A model generated the notes under the pieces. It worked only from the letters and a program-made list of their open reading frames with translations. It did not search any database and had not been told where the DNA came from. Position numbers and translations under genes: made by a program. This document shows positions 1-8,669 of a stretch of 64,000 nt of DNA, one piece after another (within the stretch, counting starts at the first letter, position 1; the number at the start of each line of letters is the position of its first letter). This DNA is from Xanthomonas sacchari (GTDB lineage: Bacteria; Pseudomonadota; Gammaproteobacteria; Xanthomonadales; Xanthomonadaceae): the NCBI RefSeq assembly GCF_024266585.1, contig NZ_CP100647.1, positions 3,267,001 to 3,331,000 on the forward strand, read 5' to 3'.

Positions 1-48
1 GCACGGCGCAGCACGCCCCGCACAACACCGTGCGCCCGCCGGCAACCG

Positions 49-657
49 CTACGACGGATCCAGCCACCCCTTTGCCACCGCCGCCTCCACGTCCTGCGGC
101 GTGTCCAGGTCCAGGGCCAATGCCGGTGCGGCGATGCAGCCCAGGCTGTCCGGCGCCAGCGTCGCGAACAGCGCGCGCAAGCCCTCGTCGCCGGCCAATG
201 GCAAAGCGCGCCAGCGCTGCTGCGCCACCACCGCCGGCATCCCGCGCACGCCCGCGTAGGCGCTGACCGCGCAACCGGACGCCGCCCGCGCGGCCGCGGC
301 CAACAGGTCCTGCAGATGCGCCGCGGCCAGCGCGGGCTGGTCGCAGCCGAGCACCAGGCTGCGGGCGATCGCGGCATCGTCGCGTACCGCCGCGCGCAGG
401 CAGTCCAGGCTGCCGCCCATGCCGGTGGACCAGTCCGGATTGCGCACGCATTCCACCGGCAATCCGTCCAGCAACGGATACAGCGCCTCGGCGTGCGCGC
501 CCAGCACCACCACGCAGCGCGCGGGCGCCGTGGATAGCGCCAGACGCACGACCCGACGCAACAGGGGTTCGCCGGCGCTGGTCAGCGCCTGCTTGGCGCG
601 GCCGAGGCGGCGGCTGCCGCCGGCGGCCAGGATCAGCGCCGCGTGCGCCTGCGCCAT
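49..657 (-). CDS. MobA-like nucleotidyltransferase (molybdenum cofactor cytidylyl/guanylyltransferase type)
   Basis: A 202-residue NTP transferase, probably converting molybdopterin cofactor to its dinucleotide form for a molybdenum hydroxylase. The N-terminus has the nucleotide-binding signature LAAGGSRRLGRAK (residues about 10-22), and a metal-binding VLGCDQPAL motif lies near the middle, as in MocA/MobA relatives. The ATG at 657 is chosen because it overlaps the stop of the upstream xdhC by one base (TGATG), which implies translational coupling; longer readings upstream only run through xdhC in another frame. Cytidylyl versus guanylyl specificity cannot be read from what is visible. The hydroxylase subunits they would serve are not in the window. 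Confidence 0.85.
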   Translation of the reverse strand: MAQAHAALILAAGGSRRLGRAKQALTSAGEPLLRRVVRLALSTAPARCVVVLGAHAEALYPLLDGLPVECVRNPDWSTGMGGSLDCLRAAVRDDAAIARSLVLGCDQPALAAAHLQDLLAAAARAASGCAVSAYAGVRGMPAVVAQQRWRALPLAGDEGLRALFATLAPDSLGCIAAPALALDLDTPQDVEAAVAKGWLDPS

Positions 658-1706
658 CAGCCGCCGCCCTCGGCCAGCCGTCGCGGCGCCGCCGCCAGCG
701 CATCGCGATGCGATCGCCGCAGCCTGTCGCTGGCCTGCGCGACCGCGCTCAGCCGCGGCGGCGCGGCCCGGCTGGCCTGCAATTGCGCGGCGATGCTCAG
801 CGCGATCGCTTCCGCGCCATTGCCTCCCAGGCGCAGCCCGATCGGCGAATGCAGGCGCGGCGACAACTGCGCGCGTTGCGTCGGGCTCAGCAAACGGAAC
901 AGGTCCTCGCGTCGCCGCACCGGCCCCAGCAGACCGAGGAACGGGATCGCGCTGCCGGCCAGCGCATCCAGCGCTTCGCGATCCAGTTCGAAATTGTGGT
1001 GCATCACCAGCGCCGCATCGCTGCCGGCACAGTCGGCCAGCGCGCGTGTCGGCGTGCACGCCAGGGCGCGATCGGCCAACGCAGCCAACGCAGACCAGCG
1101 CGGCCGCTGTTCGACCAGGGTGGTCATCCAGCCCAACTGCCGCAGCAAGGGCAGCAGCAAGGCGGTTTCCGGGCCGGCACCGAAGACGCTGACCCTCGGC
1201 GCCGGCGGCACGTGCACCTCGCCAGCGCGCGGAGCCGCAGACAGCGTGTGCCACGGCAGGCACCACCGCAACGCCTGATCGGCCACGCTGGCGGCGATGC
1301 CGCCGTCGACATCCAGCGCCAGGGTCAAGCCACCGCGCCCCTGCAGCCAGGCCTGGGCCAGCTCCTCGAAACCGGGCAAGGCGAGCAGCGGCAACAAGGC
1401 CAGGTGCAGGCGGCCGCGGCAACCGGCGGACGAACCCGACAGCAGGTCTTCGTCCTCGCGCGTATCGATCTCCATCCACACCGGCATGCCGGCGACGGCG
1501 GCCTCGGCGGCGCACCGCGCGATCTCCGGCTCCAGGCAACCGCCGCTGAGCCAGCCTTGCTGTGCGCCATCGGCGCCGAACAAGGCCATCGCGCCGGCAT
1601 GCGCGTAGGTGGAGCCTTCGCGGGCCATCGCCACGGCCAGGACCGCGGGCGCGCCGCGACGGCAGGCGTCGAGGGCATCATGGAGACAGTGTCGGGCAGC
1701 GGACAT
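657..1706 (-). CDS. xdhC: XdhC/CoxI family molybdenum-cofactor insertion chaperone
   Basis: A 349-residue XdhC family protein that would carry sulfurated molybdenum cofactor to a xanthine dehydrogenase or aldehyde oxidase type enzyme. The N-terminal XdhC_CoxI domain has the typical SGGCLEPE motif (about residue 55). The C-terminal Rossmann domain begins at VSVFGAGPET, and family motifs MHHNFELDRE, GLLGPVRRR and the terminal SPIGLRLGGNGAEAIALS follow. The ATG at 1706 gives a normal family length. The gene ends on the start codon of the nucleotidyltransferase, so the two form a two-gene maturation cassette. The 241 bp between it and the next gene (1707-1947) show nothing recognisable. Confidence 0.88.
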   Translation of the reverse strand: MSAARHCLHDALDACRRGAPAVLAVAMAREGSTYAHAGAMALFGADGAQQGWLSGGCLEPEIARCAAEAAVAGMPVWMEIDTREDEDLLSGSSAGCRGRLHLALLPLLALPGFEELAQAWLQGRGGLTLALDVDGGIAASVADQALRWCLPWHTLSAAPRAGEVHVPPAPRVSVFGAGPETALLLPLLRQLGWMTTLVEQRPRWSALAALADRALACTPTRALADCAGSDAALVMHHNFELDREALDALAGSAIPFLGLLGPVRRREDLFRLLSPTQRAQLSPRLHSPIGLRLGGNGAEAIALSIAAQLQASRAAPPRLSAVAQASDRLRRSHRDALAAAPRRLAEGGG

Positions 1707-1947
1707 GCGGCGGCCAGGCGAAGGGGGAATCCGGAGCCTAAGCAGCGGCCTGTGGTCGCGAGGTGACCCTGGTCGCCGTTCGCAGGCCTCGCGTTCGCGG
1801 GGACCGCAGCGCACGAAGTGTGCGACCGTCGCGATCCTGCGATCGGCCCTGTATGGCACCGCGCCGGCGCCCGGCGCCCGGCGCTCCGCCGCGGATGCCG
1901 CTGCCGTCGAGCGGGCGCCATCCGCCATCCGTGACGGCGACGGGCCG

Positions 1948-3096
1948 CTAGGGCAGATGAAACCGCTCGAAGCGTTGCAGCGCCGCGTCGACCGCCGCCT
2001 GCAGCGCCGGGCGTCGCGGTTCCAGCCAGGTCCATTGCTGGACCAGCAGGCGGCCGGCGCGGCGGTCCATCTTCAGGTCGAGCGCGGCGACGATGCGGTC
2101 GCCGACCAGCACCGGCAGCGCGAAGTAGCCCAGCACCCGCTGCGGCGCCGGCACGTAGGCCTCGAAGCGATGGCTGTAGCCGAAGAACTGCTGCAGCCGC
2201 TTGCGCTGGATCACCAGCGGATCGAACGGCGACAGCAGCTGCGCCCGTGTCGGGTCCGGCGGCGGCGGCGCGCTGTCCAGCACCTCCGGCGCGGCCCACA
2301 GGGCCACGCCTTCCTGCCCCTGCAGATGCACCGGGCGCAGGCGCTTGCGCGCCACCTCCGCGGCGATCAACGCACGCACCGCCGGTTTGGCGGCGGTCTC
2401 CCCGTAGCAGATCGACTCCACGCCGACGATGCCCTGCGCGCGCAGCGCACGCTGCAGCAGGTACTGCGCGAACTGCGCTTCGCTGACCGGGCGCGGCCGC
2501 CGGCTCCAGCCGAAATGCCGCGCCGCCAGCTCGTAGGTCTTGAGCATGCCGCTGCGCCGGCTGATCACCAGGTCGCCGCCGAAGAAACCGTACTGCAACG
2601 CCGCCCGCGACGGCTTGCGGCTGCCCCACGGATGGGTCTTCTCGACCAGGACTTCGTCGTCGATGTCGCGGATCGACAACGGCCCCTCGCTGCGGATGCG
2701 CCGCAGCAGTCGCGCGTAGTCCTGCGCATCCACCGCGCCCCTGGCGTCGGCCTGCGCACGTCGCCGGGCCATCTGCGCCACGTACATGCGGTAGTCGGCG
2801 ACCGGCACGTAGGCCAAGGCATGGGTCCAGTACTCGAACAGCGACTTGTCCTGCGACTGCGCCTGCTCCAGGTCCTGTTCGCGGTACTCGGGAATGCGCG
2901 TGTAGAGCACGTGGTGGTGGCTGCGCGCGATCACGTGGATGGTGTCGATCTGCACGTAGCCCAGGTGCGCGGTGGCCTGCCGCACCGCCTCGGCACCGCG
3001 GCCGAACGGCGCCGGCGTGGTCAGGCGCTGCGCGTGCAGCCACAACGCGCGCGCCCGGGCGGGCGCGATCGGGACGGAGGCGATGGGAGTGCGCAT
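1948..3096 (-). CDS. ycaQ: YcaQ/AlkX-family DNA glycosylase (interstrand crosslink repair, winged helix)
   Basis: A 382-residue member of the HTH_42 family of winged-helix DNA glycosylases that unhook interstrand crosslinks and bulky alkyl lesions. The sequence shows LGYVQIDTIHVIARSHHHVL near residue 45. QID corresponds to the Q-x-D catalytic motif of the YcaQ branch, as opposed to QxQ in the AlkZ branch. Downstream are YWTHALAYVP, the DLVISRRSG wing region and the C-terminal LLSPFDPLVIQRKR stretch, all family hallmarks. ATG at 3096 is supported by AGGAAGG about 8 nt upstream. It is transcribed alone. Function is by homology; lesion specificity is an inference from the QxD motif. Confidence 0.88.
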   Translation of the reverse strand: MRTPIASVPIAPARARALWLHAQRLTTPAPFGRGAEAVRQATAHLGYVQIDTIHVIARSHHHVLYTRIPEYREQDLEQAQSQDKSLFEYWTHALAYVPVADYRMYVAQMARRRAQADARGAVDAQDYARLLRRIRSEGPLSIRDIDDEVLVEKTHPWGSRKPSRAALQYGFFGGDLVISRRSGMLKTYELAARHFGWSRRPRPVSEAQFAQYLLQRALRAQGIVGVESICYGETAAKPAVRALIAAEVARKRLRPVHLQGQEGVALWAAPEVLDSAPPPPDPTRAQLLSPFDPLVIQRKRLQQFFGYSHRFEAYVPAPQRVLGYFALPVLVGDRIVAALDLKMDRRAGRLLVQQWTWLEPRRPALQAAVDAALQRFERFHLP

Positions 3097-3634
3097 CGGA
3101 ACGACCTTCCTGGCAACGCGGCAGCGCCCGCCAGGATAACAACCCCGGCGCGCAAGGTGGATCGCATCCGTCGCGGTGTGTCTGGTCGGCATCCGCCACG
3201 TTGAACGTTCCCGCGCAGAACCGGCCTTGCGGCGCATGCTTCAGGCGATGGCGTGCGCAAGGCGATGGCGTGCGCAACTCCCGATGGCTTCGCACCGCGC
3301 CGGTTGCCCGCGCTTGCGTAAGCCGACGCCGCGCTGGAGCATTTTGTAAACGCTTTGCACGCGCCGGCAGCGCGTTTCGACTGAAATCCCGCGTCATCGC
3401 GCGGCGATCCGCACAGTACCGAAACACATGCGAACTACGTCATTTTCGCGGTGTGCGTTGCGCTTGCGGCGGAAATCCGGATGCGGGTAGCTTGCGCCGC
3501 GCTTGGCGATCGACCGTATCCGACCCGATGGCGAACGCCAGCAGGCAACACCTCGATCGGCACTGCGCAGGCGATGCCTGGCATGCACGTGGCAAGCGCC
3601 ATCGACTGTCCCTCACCTCCCCTGGATCCGCCAC
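3097..3634. other. Intergenic region between ycaQ and the S8 protease gene
   Basis: This is a divergent 538-bp gap. It holds a perfect 17-bp direct duplication (AGGCGATGGCGTGCGCA, twice back to back at 3243-3276). No convincing ORF with a ribosome binding site is visible, nor any clear -35/-10 pair. Both divergent promoters are presumably here. Confidence 0.5.
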
Positions 3635-5377
3635 ATGACACCTCCCTGTACACGACCGGTCACTGTCCTGCTGTCGGCACTCGCGCTCGGCATCGCCGCA
3701 GGCACTACCGCGGCCGCCGCAAGCGCCGCCGACGATCCGCTGTTCCGCTATCAGTGGTACCTGCACAACCAGGGCCAGGCGGTCATCGGCGACACGCTTC
3801 CCACGCCCGGTGTCGACCTGGATGTGGATGTCCTGCACGAACTGCACATCCGCGGCGCAGGTGCCAAGATCGGCGTGGTCGACGGCGGATTGGACATCCA
3901 CCACGAAGACCTCGCCGCCAACATCCTGCCCAACGGCTCGTACAATTTCCTGGACGGTTCGCACGACCCCAAGCCCAGCGACGTCGGCGACGCGCACGGC
4001 ACGGCGGTGGCCGGCATCGCCGCCGCGGTGGGCTGGAACGGCAAAGGCGGACGCGGCGTCGCCCCGGACGCGTCGCTGGCTGGTTTCAACTTCCTCGATT
4101 CGGACCAGAGCGACGACAAGCTCCGCAATGCCTGGGGGAATGGCGCCGAGGCCAGGACGCTGGACATCTTCAACAACAGCTGGGGCATCGTCTCCAATTT
4201 CTATCCCAACGTCTCGGTCGAAGCGCAGTACGCCTGGGAAAAACTCATGCGCGCCGGGCGCAACGGCAAGGGCGCCATCTACGTCAAGGCGGCCGGCAAC
4301 GACTTCAACAGTTTCATCTACGCGGACGCGCAAGGCACGCTGGCCGATCATTGCCCGGACCTGCCCAAGCGCTACAACGTCGCCTGCAGCCTGGCCAACG
4401 TCGATCCGAATAACGACCTGATCACCACCATCGTGGTCGGTGCGGTGAATGCGCGAGGCGTGCGCAGTTCGTACTCGTCCCCCGGCTCGGCGGTCTGGGT
4501 CAGCGGTTTCGGCGGCGAATACGGGCGGCAGAGGCGCTACCAGCAGTCCCGGTCGGCGACGACCGCCAGCGACCCCCACTACGACCCGGCGATCGTGACC
4601 ACCGACCTCAGCGGCTGTGCCGCCGGCTACAACCGCGACGGGGTGCCGGTGGAGAACGCGCTGGACGGCAGCAAGTCCCCGATCGACGCATCGTGCAACT
4701 ACACCGGGCTCATGAACGGCACGTCCTCGGCCACGCCGACGGTGTCAGGGGTGACGGCGCTGATGCTCGGCGTGAATCCGCAACTGACCTGGCGCGACGT
4801 GAAATACATCCTGGCCACGACCGCGCGGCCGATCGACAGCGGGCAGCCGAAGGCGCTCTACAACGGCAGCGTGATCGATCCCGGCTGGATCACCAATGCC
4901 GCCGGCCATCGCTTCAGCAACTGGTACGGCTTCGGGCTGGTGGATGCCGCGGCGGCCGTCGAGGCGGCCACGCACTTCAACACCCTCCCGCCGCTGCAGG
5001 ACACCGACTACCAGGTCACCACCGACGCGGCCAGCACCATCGGCGGCGTCGCCTCGCCGGCCAGACTGACCGTGGCCATCAAGCAGCATTTCAAGGTCGA
5101 GACGGTGCAGTTGTACTTCGACGGCACCCACAAGGATCCCAGCCGCCTGCGCGTGGTGCTGATCTCTCCACATGGCACCCGCAGCTATGTGATGACCCCG
5201 TTCTCGGCCTTGAACAAGGACGTCTATACCCAGGGCATGTCGATCCCGCTGACCGCCAGCAACGCCTTCCTGGACGAGGATGCGGCCGGGTCTTGGACCC
5301 TGGAGGTCGCCGACATGCTCGACGCGCACGGCGAGGAACAACTGCAGGACTTCGAACTCCGCGTGGTGGGCCACTGA
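3635..5377 (+). CDS. Secreted kexin-like S8 serine protease with C-terminal P domain
   Basis: A 580-residue secreted subtilase. The first ~32 residues form a signal peptide (VLLSALALGIAAG core, ASA-A cleavage region). The subtilisin triad is visible as D83 (VVDGGLD), H121 (DAHGTAVAG) and S364 (NGTSSATP), with the oxyanion Asn N222 in KAAGND. From about residue 455 to the end is a proprotein-convertase-type P domain (LYFDGTHKDPSRLRVVLISP, AAGSWTLEVAD). No separate N-terminal I9 propeptide is seen: the mature catalytic region starts almost directly after the signal. That fits proteases that rely on an external chaperone, and the next gene (1-bp gap) is a good candidate. The P-domain kexin type resembles the Aeromonas serine protease ASP. 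Earlier in-frame starts lack a signal peptide and were rejected. Confidence 0.9.
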   Translation: MTPPCTRPVTVLLSALALGIAAGTTAAAASAADDPLFRYQWYLHNQGQAVIGDTLPTPGVDLDVDVLHELHIRGAGAKIGVVDGGLDIHHEDLAANILPNGSYNFLDGSHDPKPSDVGDAHGTAVAGIAAAVGWNGKGGRGVAPDASLAGFNFLDSDQSDDKLRNAWGNGAEARTLDIFNNSWGIVSNFYPNVSVEAQYAWEKLMRAGRNGKGAIYVKAAGNDFNSFIYADAQGTLADHCPDLPKRYNVACSLANVDPNNDLITTIVVGAVNARGVRSSYSSPGSAVWVSGFGGEYGRQRRYQQSRSATTASDPHYDPAIVTTDLSGCAAGYNRDGVPVENALDGSKSPIDASCNYTGLMNGTSSATPTVSGVTALMLGVNPQLTWRDVKYILATTARPIDSGQPKALYNGSVIDPGWITNAAGHRFSNWYGFGLVDAAAAVEAATHFNTLPPLQDTDYQVTTDAASTIGGVASPARLTVAIKQHFKVETVQLYFDGTHKDPSRLRVVLISPHGTRSYVMTPFSALNKDVYTQGMSIPLTASNAFLDEDAAGSWTLEVADMLDAHGEEQLQDFELRVVGH

Positions 5378-5378
5378 C

Positions 5379-5978
5379 ATGAAGACCAATACGCTCTTTC
5401 TTTTCGCCGTGCTTGCACTGACCGCGGCCGCGCCCGCATCGGCCCAATACGCCGATGCCCAGGCACTGCACCAGGCAGCCAAAGGCGCGCGCTTCCAGAT
5501 CGGCCGCAGTACCTACCGTCTGCTGCCCGATGCCACGGTGCGCACGGCGCCGCAGATGGCAGGCACCGGAACGCAACGCGCCCAGGTGGCTGCCGCCGAT
5601 GGCGGCGGCACCGTCGCCGCCCGCGTCGGACCGTATGCCATCGTGCTCGGTGGCAATGCCCGCGCGGACACCGCAACGGCTACGCAATCCCGCGCAACGG
5701 ACGCGACCGCGCTGCGCGCCGCGATCGACGAACGCAGCGGTCAGCCGGTGGTGGTCACCGGCAAGCTCAAGCTGTTCGGCACCACGCCGGATGTGGCCCG
5801 GGCACTGGCCCGCCGCAGCGGCGGCAGCGTGGTGTATGCCTCGGACGTCGATGGCAGCGCCATGATCGACTACGGTTCGGTCGACGCGGCAATGGCGGCA
5901 TCCAGGCAACTCCAGGGAGCGCCGGGCACGCGCGAGGTCTCCATGGAGATCGTACAGGGCTTCAACCGCGCACTGTGA
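5379..5978 (+). CDS. Secreted ORF2-like external chaperone candidate for the S8 protease
   Basis: A 199-residue exported protein: signal peptide residues 1-22 (cleavage PASA-Q), then a small alpha/beta domain with repeated YAIVLGG, PVVVTGKLKLFG and VVYASDVDGS segments. It starts one base after the protease stop, so the two are one transcript. In Aeromonas the kexin-like ASP protease needs ORF2, a small secreted protein encoded directly downstream, which folds and inhibits it and whose extreme C-terminus enters the active site. Gene order, size, export and the P-domain protease all match that arrangement. The C-terminus here ends IVQGFNRAL. The function is inferred from context; I cannot confirm sequence homology without a profile search. 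Confidence 0.72.
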   Translation: MKTNTLFLFAVLALTAAAPASAQYADAQALHQAAKGARFQIGRSTYRLLPDATVRTAPQMAGTGTQRAQVAAADGGGTVAARVGPYAIVLGGNARADTATATQSRATDATALRAAIDERSGQPVVVTGKLKLFGTTPDVARALARRSGGSVVYASDVDGSAMIDYGSVDAAMAASRQLQGAPGTREVSMEIVQGFNRAL

Positions 5979-5988
5979 TGCGTAGGCG

Positions 5989-6013
5989 GACCGCCCAGCG
6001 ATGCTGGGCGGTC
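5989..6013. terminator. Bidirectional terminator-like hairpin
   Basis: A perfect 11-bp inverted repeat (GACCGCCCAGC, loop GAT, GCTGGGCGGTC) lies between the convergent chaperone gene and rtcA. It has no clear T-tract, so it is a stable stem of the type often seen at convergent gene ends. Confidence 0.5.
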
Positions 6014-6039
6014 ACAGCATGGCGGCAGTCCCCTCGCCC

Positions 6040-7074
6040 TCAGCTGGACACGACCACCCGCCACTGCTGCGGAGCCACCTGCTCCCAGGCAATCTCCACC
6101 GGCAGAAACTTCTCGATCAACCGGGCATTGCTGGACAGGTGCGCGCTGACCGTGTCGGTGGTGAAGGCGCCGCCGCCGGCCAGCGCCATCGGCAGCAGCA
6201 ACTGATCGGCGAGATGCTCGCCGACGCAGGCGCCGCCGTCGAGGTAGCGTCGCACCTGCGCCGCCAGGCGTTCGCCGACCTGCTCGGCGGAGACGCCGCG
6301 CTCGCCGTGACCGGCGAAGACCTCCACGTGCGCCGCATGCCGCACCCGTACCAACGCGGTGTTGCCTGGCCCCATCGCCGGACGCACGCTGTGCACGTGG
6401 CGCGGGCTGGCGTCCACCCCGAGACGCTCGGCCAGCACCGCCAGTTCGCGCCGGCCGATCTTGCCGGACAGGCCCGAGACCAGCACCTGCGCCTCGAGCG
6501 CCTGCAACGCACCGCGTGCATCGAAGTCCACCTGCCGCAACTGCGCACAAGGCGCGATGCTGGCCCGCAGCGCGCCGCCGCCGGCCGGATAGAAGCCATG
6601 CCGGTCCAACGTCAGCCCCACGCTCACGCCCAGGCGCTGCAACGCCGGCAGATAGGTCTCGGCGAGGAAGTCGGCGCAGGGCGCCAGCGGGTTGTGGGTG
6701 CCGCCTTCCAGCGTCAGGCACGACGACGCACCGGCGCGCCACAGCGCCGGCAGCAGCGTCTGCAGCACCAGCGTGGTCGAGCCGGCGCTGCCGGTAGCGA
6801 AATGGTAGTCGCCGGGCACGACCGTTCCCGGCTCGAACCGTAGCGTGGTCGCGCCGAGCTGCGCGCCGTGGGTGCACGCCTGGCCGACCGCGGCCGCGGC
6901 AACGACCGCGGTCAGGTGCTGGCGCATCAGGCCCGGCCGCGGACGTGCGCCGCGGATGTTGAAGAAAGTAAAGCCGATCCCGGTGCACAGGCTCAGCGTC
7001 AGCGCCGTGCGCAGCAGTTGCCCGCCGCCCGCGGCGCCATCGAGTTCGATCATGTCCATTGCAAAACAATCCAT
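6040..7074 (-). CDS. rtcA: RNA 3'-terminal phosphate cyclase RtcA
   Basis: A 344-residue RtcA, which converts 3'-phosphate RNA ends to 2',3'-cyclic phosphates through an adenylylated histidine. Family motifs are the N-terminal IELDGAAGGGQLLRTAL, the NIRGARPRPGLMRQH block, HNPLAPCADFLA, and the C-terminal HLADQLLLPMALAGGG. The last of these carries the nucleophilic histidine (equivalent to E. coli His309). ATG at 7074 has a GGGG 9 nt upstream; ATG at 7059 would give 339 residues, closer to E. coli, and is a reasonable alternative. It lies 80 bp downstream of rtcB on the same strand, completing an rsr/Y RNA/rtcB/rtcA order. Confidence 0.95.
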   Translation of the reverse strand: MDCFAMDMIELDGAAGGGQLLRTALTLSLCTGIGFTFFNIRGARPRPGLMRQHLTAVVAAAAVGQACTHGAQLGATTLRFEPGTVVPGDYHFATGSAGSTTLVLQTLLPALWRAGASSCLTLEGGTHNPLAPCADFLAETYLPALQRLGVSVGLTLDRHGFYPAGGGALRASIAPCAQLRQVDFDARGALQALEAQVLVSGLSGKIGRRELAVLAERLGVDASPRHVHSVRPAMGPGNTALVRVRHAAHVEVFAGHGERGVSAEQVGERLAAQVRRYLDGGACVGEHLADQLLLPMALAGGGAFTTDTVSAHLSSNARLIEKFLPVEIAWEQVAPQQWRVVVSS

Positions 7075-7154
7075 CGTTGAAAGCCCCGTGCAGACAAATC
7101 CGCACGGACGATCGGCACCGGCCGGCAGCACGGCACGCCGGCCGGCACCTCTTG

Positions 7155-8375
7155 CTACCCCTTGACGCACACCACCTGCCGCAGCGTGTGCACGATCTCC
7201 ACCAGGTCGCGCTGCGCGGCCATCACCGCCTCGATCGGCTTGTAGGCCGCCGGCGACTCGTCCACCACATCCTGGTCCTTGCGGCACTCCACGTGCGCGG
7301 TGGCCTTGGCGTGTTCGTCGACGCTGATGCGCCGGCGCGCCTCGGTGCGGCTCATCACCCGGCCGGCGCCGTGGCTGCAGCTATGGAAGCTGTCCGCGTT
7401 GCCGAGCCCGCGGACGATGAAACTCTTGGCCCCCATGCTACCGGGAATGATGCCCAGTTCGCCCTTGCGCGCGCTGACCGCCCCCTTGCGGGTCACGAAC
7501 ACGTCCTTGCCGAAGTGATGCTCGCGGCTGACGTAGTTGTGGTGGCAGTTCACCGCCTCGGCCTGCGCCTCGAACGGCTTGGCGATCACCGTGCGGACCG
7601 CCTCGACCACGCTGCGCATCATGATCTCGCGGTTGATCCGCGCATAACGCTGCGCCCAGTCCACCGCGAACACGTAGTCCCCGTAGTACTGGCTGCCTTC
7701 CGGCAGGTAGGCCAGGTCCTGGTCCGGCAGGTTGATCATCCAGCGTCGCATCTCCTCCTTGGCCAACTGGATGAAGTGGTTGCCGATCGCGTTGCCCACG
7801 CCGCGCGAGCCGGAGTGCAGCATGAACCACACCCGCTGCGTCTCGTCCAGGCACATCTCCACGAAGTGGTTGCCGGTGCCGAGCGTGCCGAGATGCTGCA
7901 GGTTATTGGTCTTGCGCAGGCGCGGATGGCGCTCACAGATCAGCGCGAAGTCGCTGGCCAGCTGCGACCAGCCGTCCACTGTCGCGCCCGGCGGGGTCTG
8001 CCACGCGCCCTTGTCGCGCGCGCCGGGCGTACGTCCATGCGGCACCGCGCGCTCGATCGCGCTGCGGATCGGCGCCAAGTTATCCGGCAGATCGCTGGCG
8101 ACCAGCGAGGTGCGCGCGGCGATCATGCCGCAGCCGATGTCCACGCCCACCGCGGCAGGCACGATCGCGCCGATCGTCGGCACGACCGAGCCGACGGTCG
8201 CGCCCTTGCCCAGGTGCACGTCCGGCATCACCGCGATCCAGCGATGAATGAAGGGCAGCTTGGCGATGTTCTGCAGCTGCTGGCGCGCCTCGTCCTCCAG
8301 CGGCACGCCGCGGGTCCACAGCTTGATCGGCGCCGCTCCCGGCTGCGCGATGACGTCGTACTGTTCGGTATTCAT
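7155..8375 (-). CDS. rtcB: RNA-splicing ligase RtcB
   Basis: A 406-residue GTP- and Mn-dependent ligase joining 2',3'-cyclic-phosphate (or 3'-phosphate) and 5'-OH RNA ends. Visible hallmarks are the metal-binding GVDIGCGM, HLGTLGTGNHF, MLHSGSRGVGN, PGSMGAKSFIVRG and the SHGAGRVMSR motif, which holds the guanylylated histidine. The sequence ends at the typical EVVHTL-type helix and has the standard length for the ~400-residue bacterial group. ATG at 8375 has AAGGAG 8 nt upstream. A Y-RNA-like structure ends 33 bp upstream, so rtcB is co-transcribed with the Y RNAs and probably rsr. Confidence 0.97.
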   Translation of the reverse strand: MNTEQYDVIAQPGAAPIKLWTRGVPLEDEARQQLQNIAKLPFIHRWIAVMPDVHLGKGATVGSVVPTIGAIVPAAVGVDIGCGMIAARTSLVASDLPDNLAPIRSAIERAVPHGRTPGARDKGAWQTPPGATVDGWSQLASDFALICERHPRLRKTNNLQHLGTLGTGNHFVEMCLDETQRVWFMLHSGSRGVGNAIGNHFIQLAKEEMRRWMINLPDQDLAYLPEGSQYYGDYVFAVDWAQRYARINREIMMRSVVEAVRTVIAKPFEAQAEAVNCHHNYVSREHHFGKDVFVTRKGAVSARKGELGIIPGSMGAKSFIVRGLGNADSFHSCSHGAGRVMSRTEARRRISVDEHAKATAHVECRKDQDVVDESPAAYKPIEAVMAAQRDLVEIVHTLRQVVCVKG

Positions 8376-8407
8376 GGTGTTGCTCCTTGTGCAACGAATC
8401 TTCAAAT

Positions 8408-8527
8408 AAAAAGCGCGGTGACGAGGAAGGGTGGAACCTTCCGCATGGCGGCTCTGCCGCCACGCGGCCGGGACTTGAACCCGACCCATGAAGGGCTACC
8501 AGATGGAGTTCCACCTGCATTCACCGC
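8408..8527 (-). ncRNA. Divergent Y-RNA-like element (T-arm plus long hairpin), Y RNA 4
   Basis: Minus-strand RNA just before rtcB. The ends pair as a two-helix Y RNA stem: GCGGTGA (8521-8527) with TCACCGC (8415-8421), then, after an asymmetric internal loop starting AUGCA, GGTGGAAC (8508-8515) with GTTCCACC (8430-8437). Inside is a T-arm with a 7-nt loop UUCAAGU and 5-bp stem (8468-8484). There is no D-arm. In its place is a perfect 12-bp hairpin with an AGA loop (8441-8467). A run of five T follows the stem (8412-8408). It shares the Ro-type stem layout with the three elements upstream but only half of the tRNA mimic. Exact ends are unknown. Confidence 0.75.
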
Positions 8528-8662
8528 AAAAACCAACGCATCGCCTCACGCGGCAAGTCCGTCTGCGGAACGATCGCTCTACCGCTGAGCTACCGCCAAC
8601 CGGCGGGCGGGATTCGAACCCGCGACCGATGGAGTCCCGCCTGCATCCGCCAGGCAACGCGC
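8528..8662 (-). ncRNA. YrlA-type Y RNA with permuted tRNA-like module, Y RNA 3
   Basis: The order along the RNA is T-arm (8607-8623, loop UUCGAAU), acceptor stem CCGCC/GGCGG closed by a 4-nt loop (8593-8606), then D-arm (8576-8591, GCTCAGCGGTAGAGC). This is the reverse of a tRNA, there is no anticodon arm, and no CCA-bearing 3' end. The module sits on helix GCGGGAC/GUUCCGC (8634-8640 with 8565-8571), an internal loop beginning AUGCAG, and an outer 10-bp helix CGCGTTGCCT/AGGCGATGCG (8652-8661 with 8537-8546). Sequence differs from units 1 and 2 but compensates in every helix. Five T follow at 8532-8528. It lies between rsr and rtcB, the known setting of YrlA RNAs. Confidence 0.85.
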
Positions 8663-8669
8663 ATAAAAG

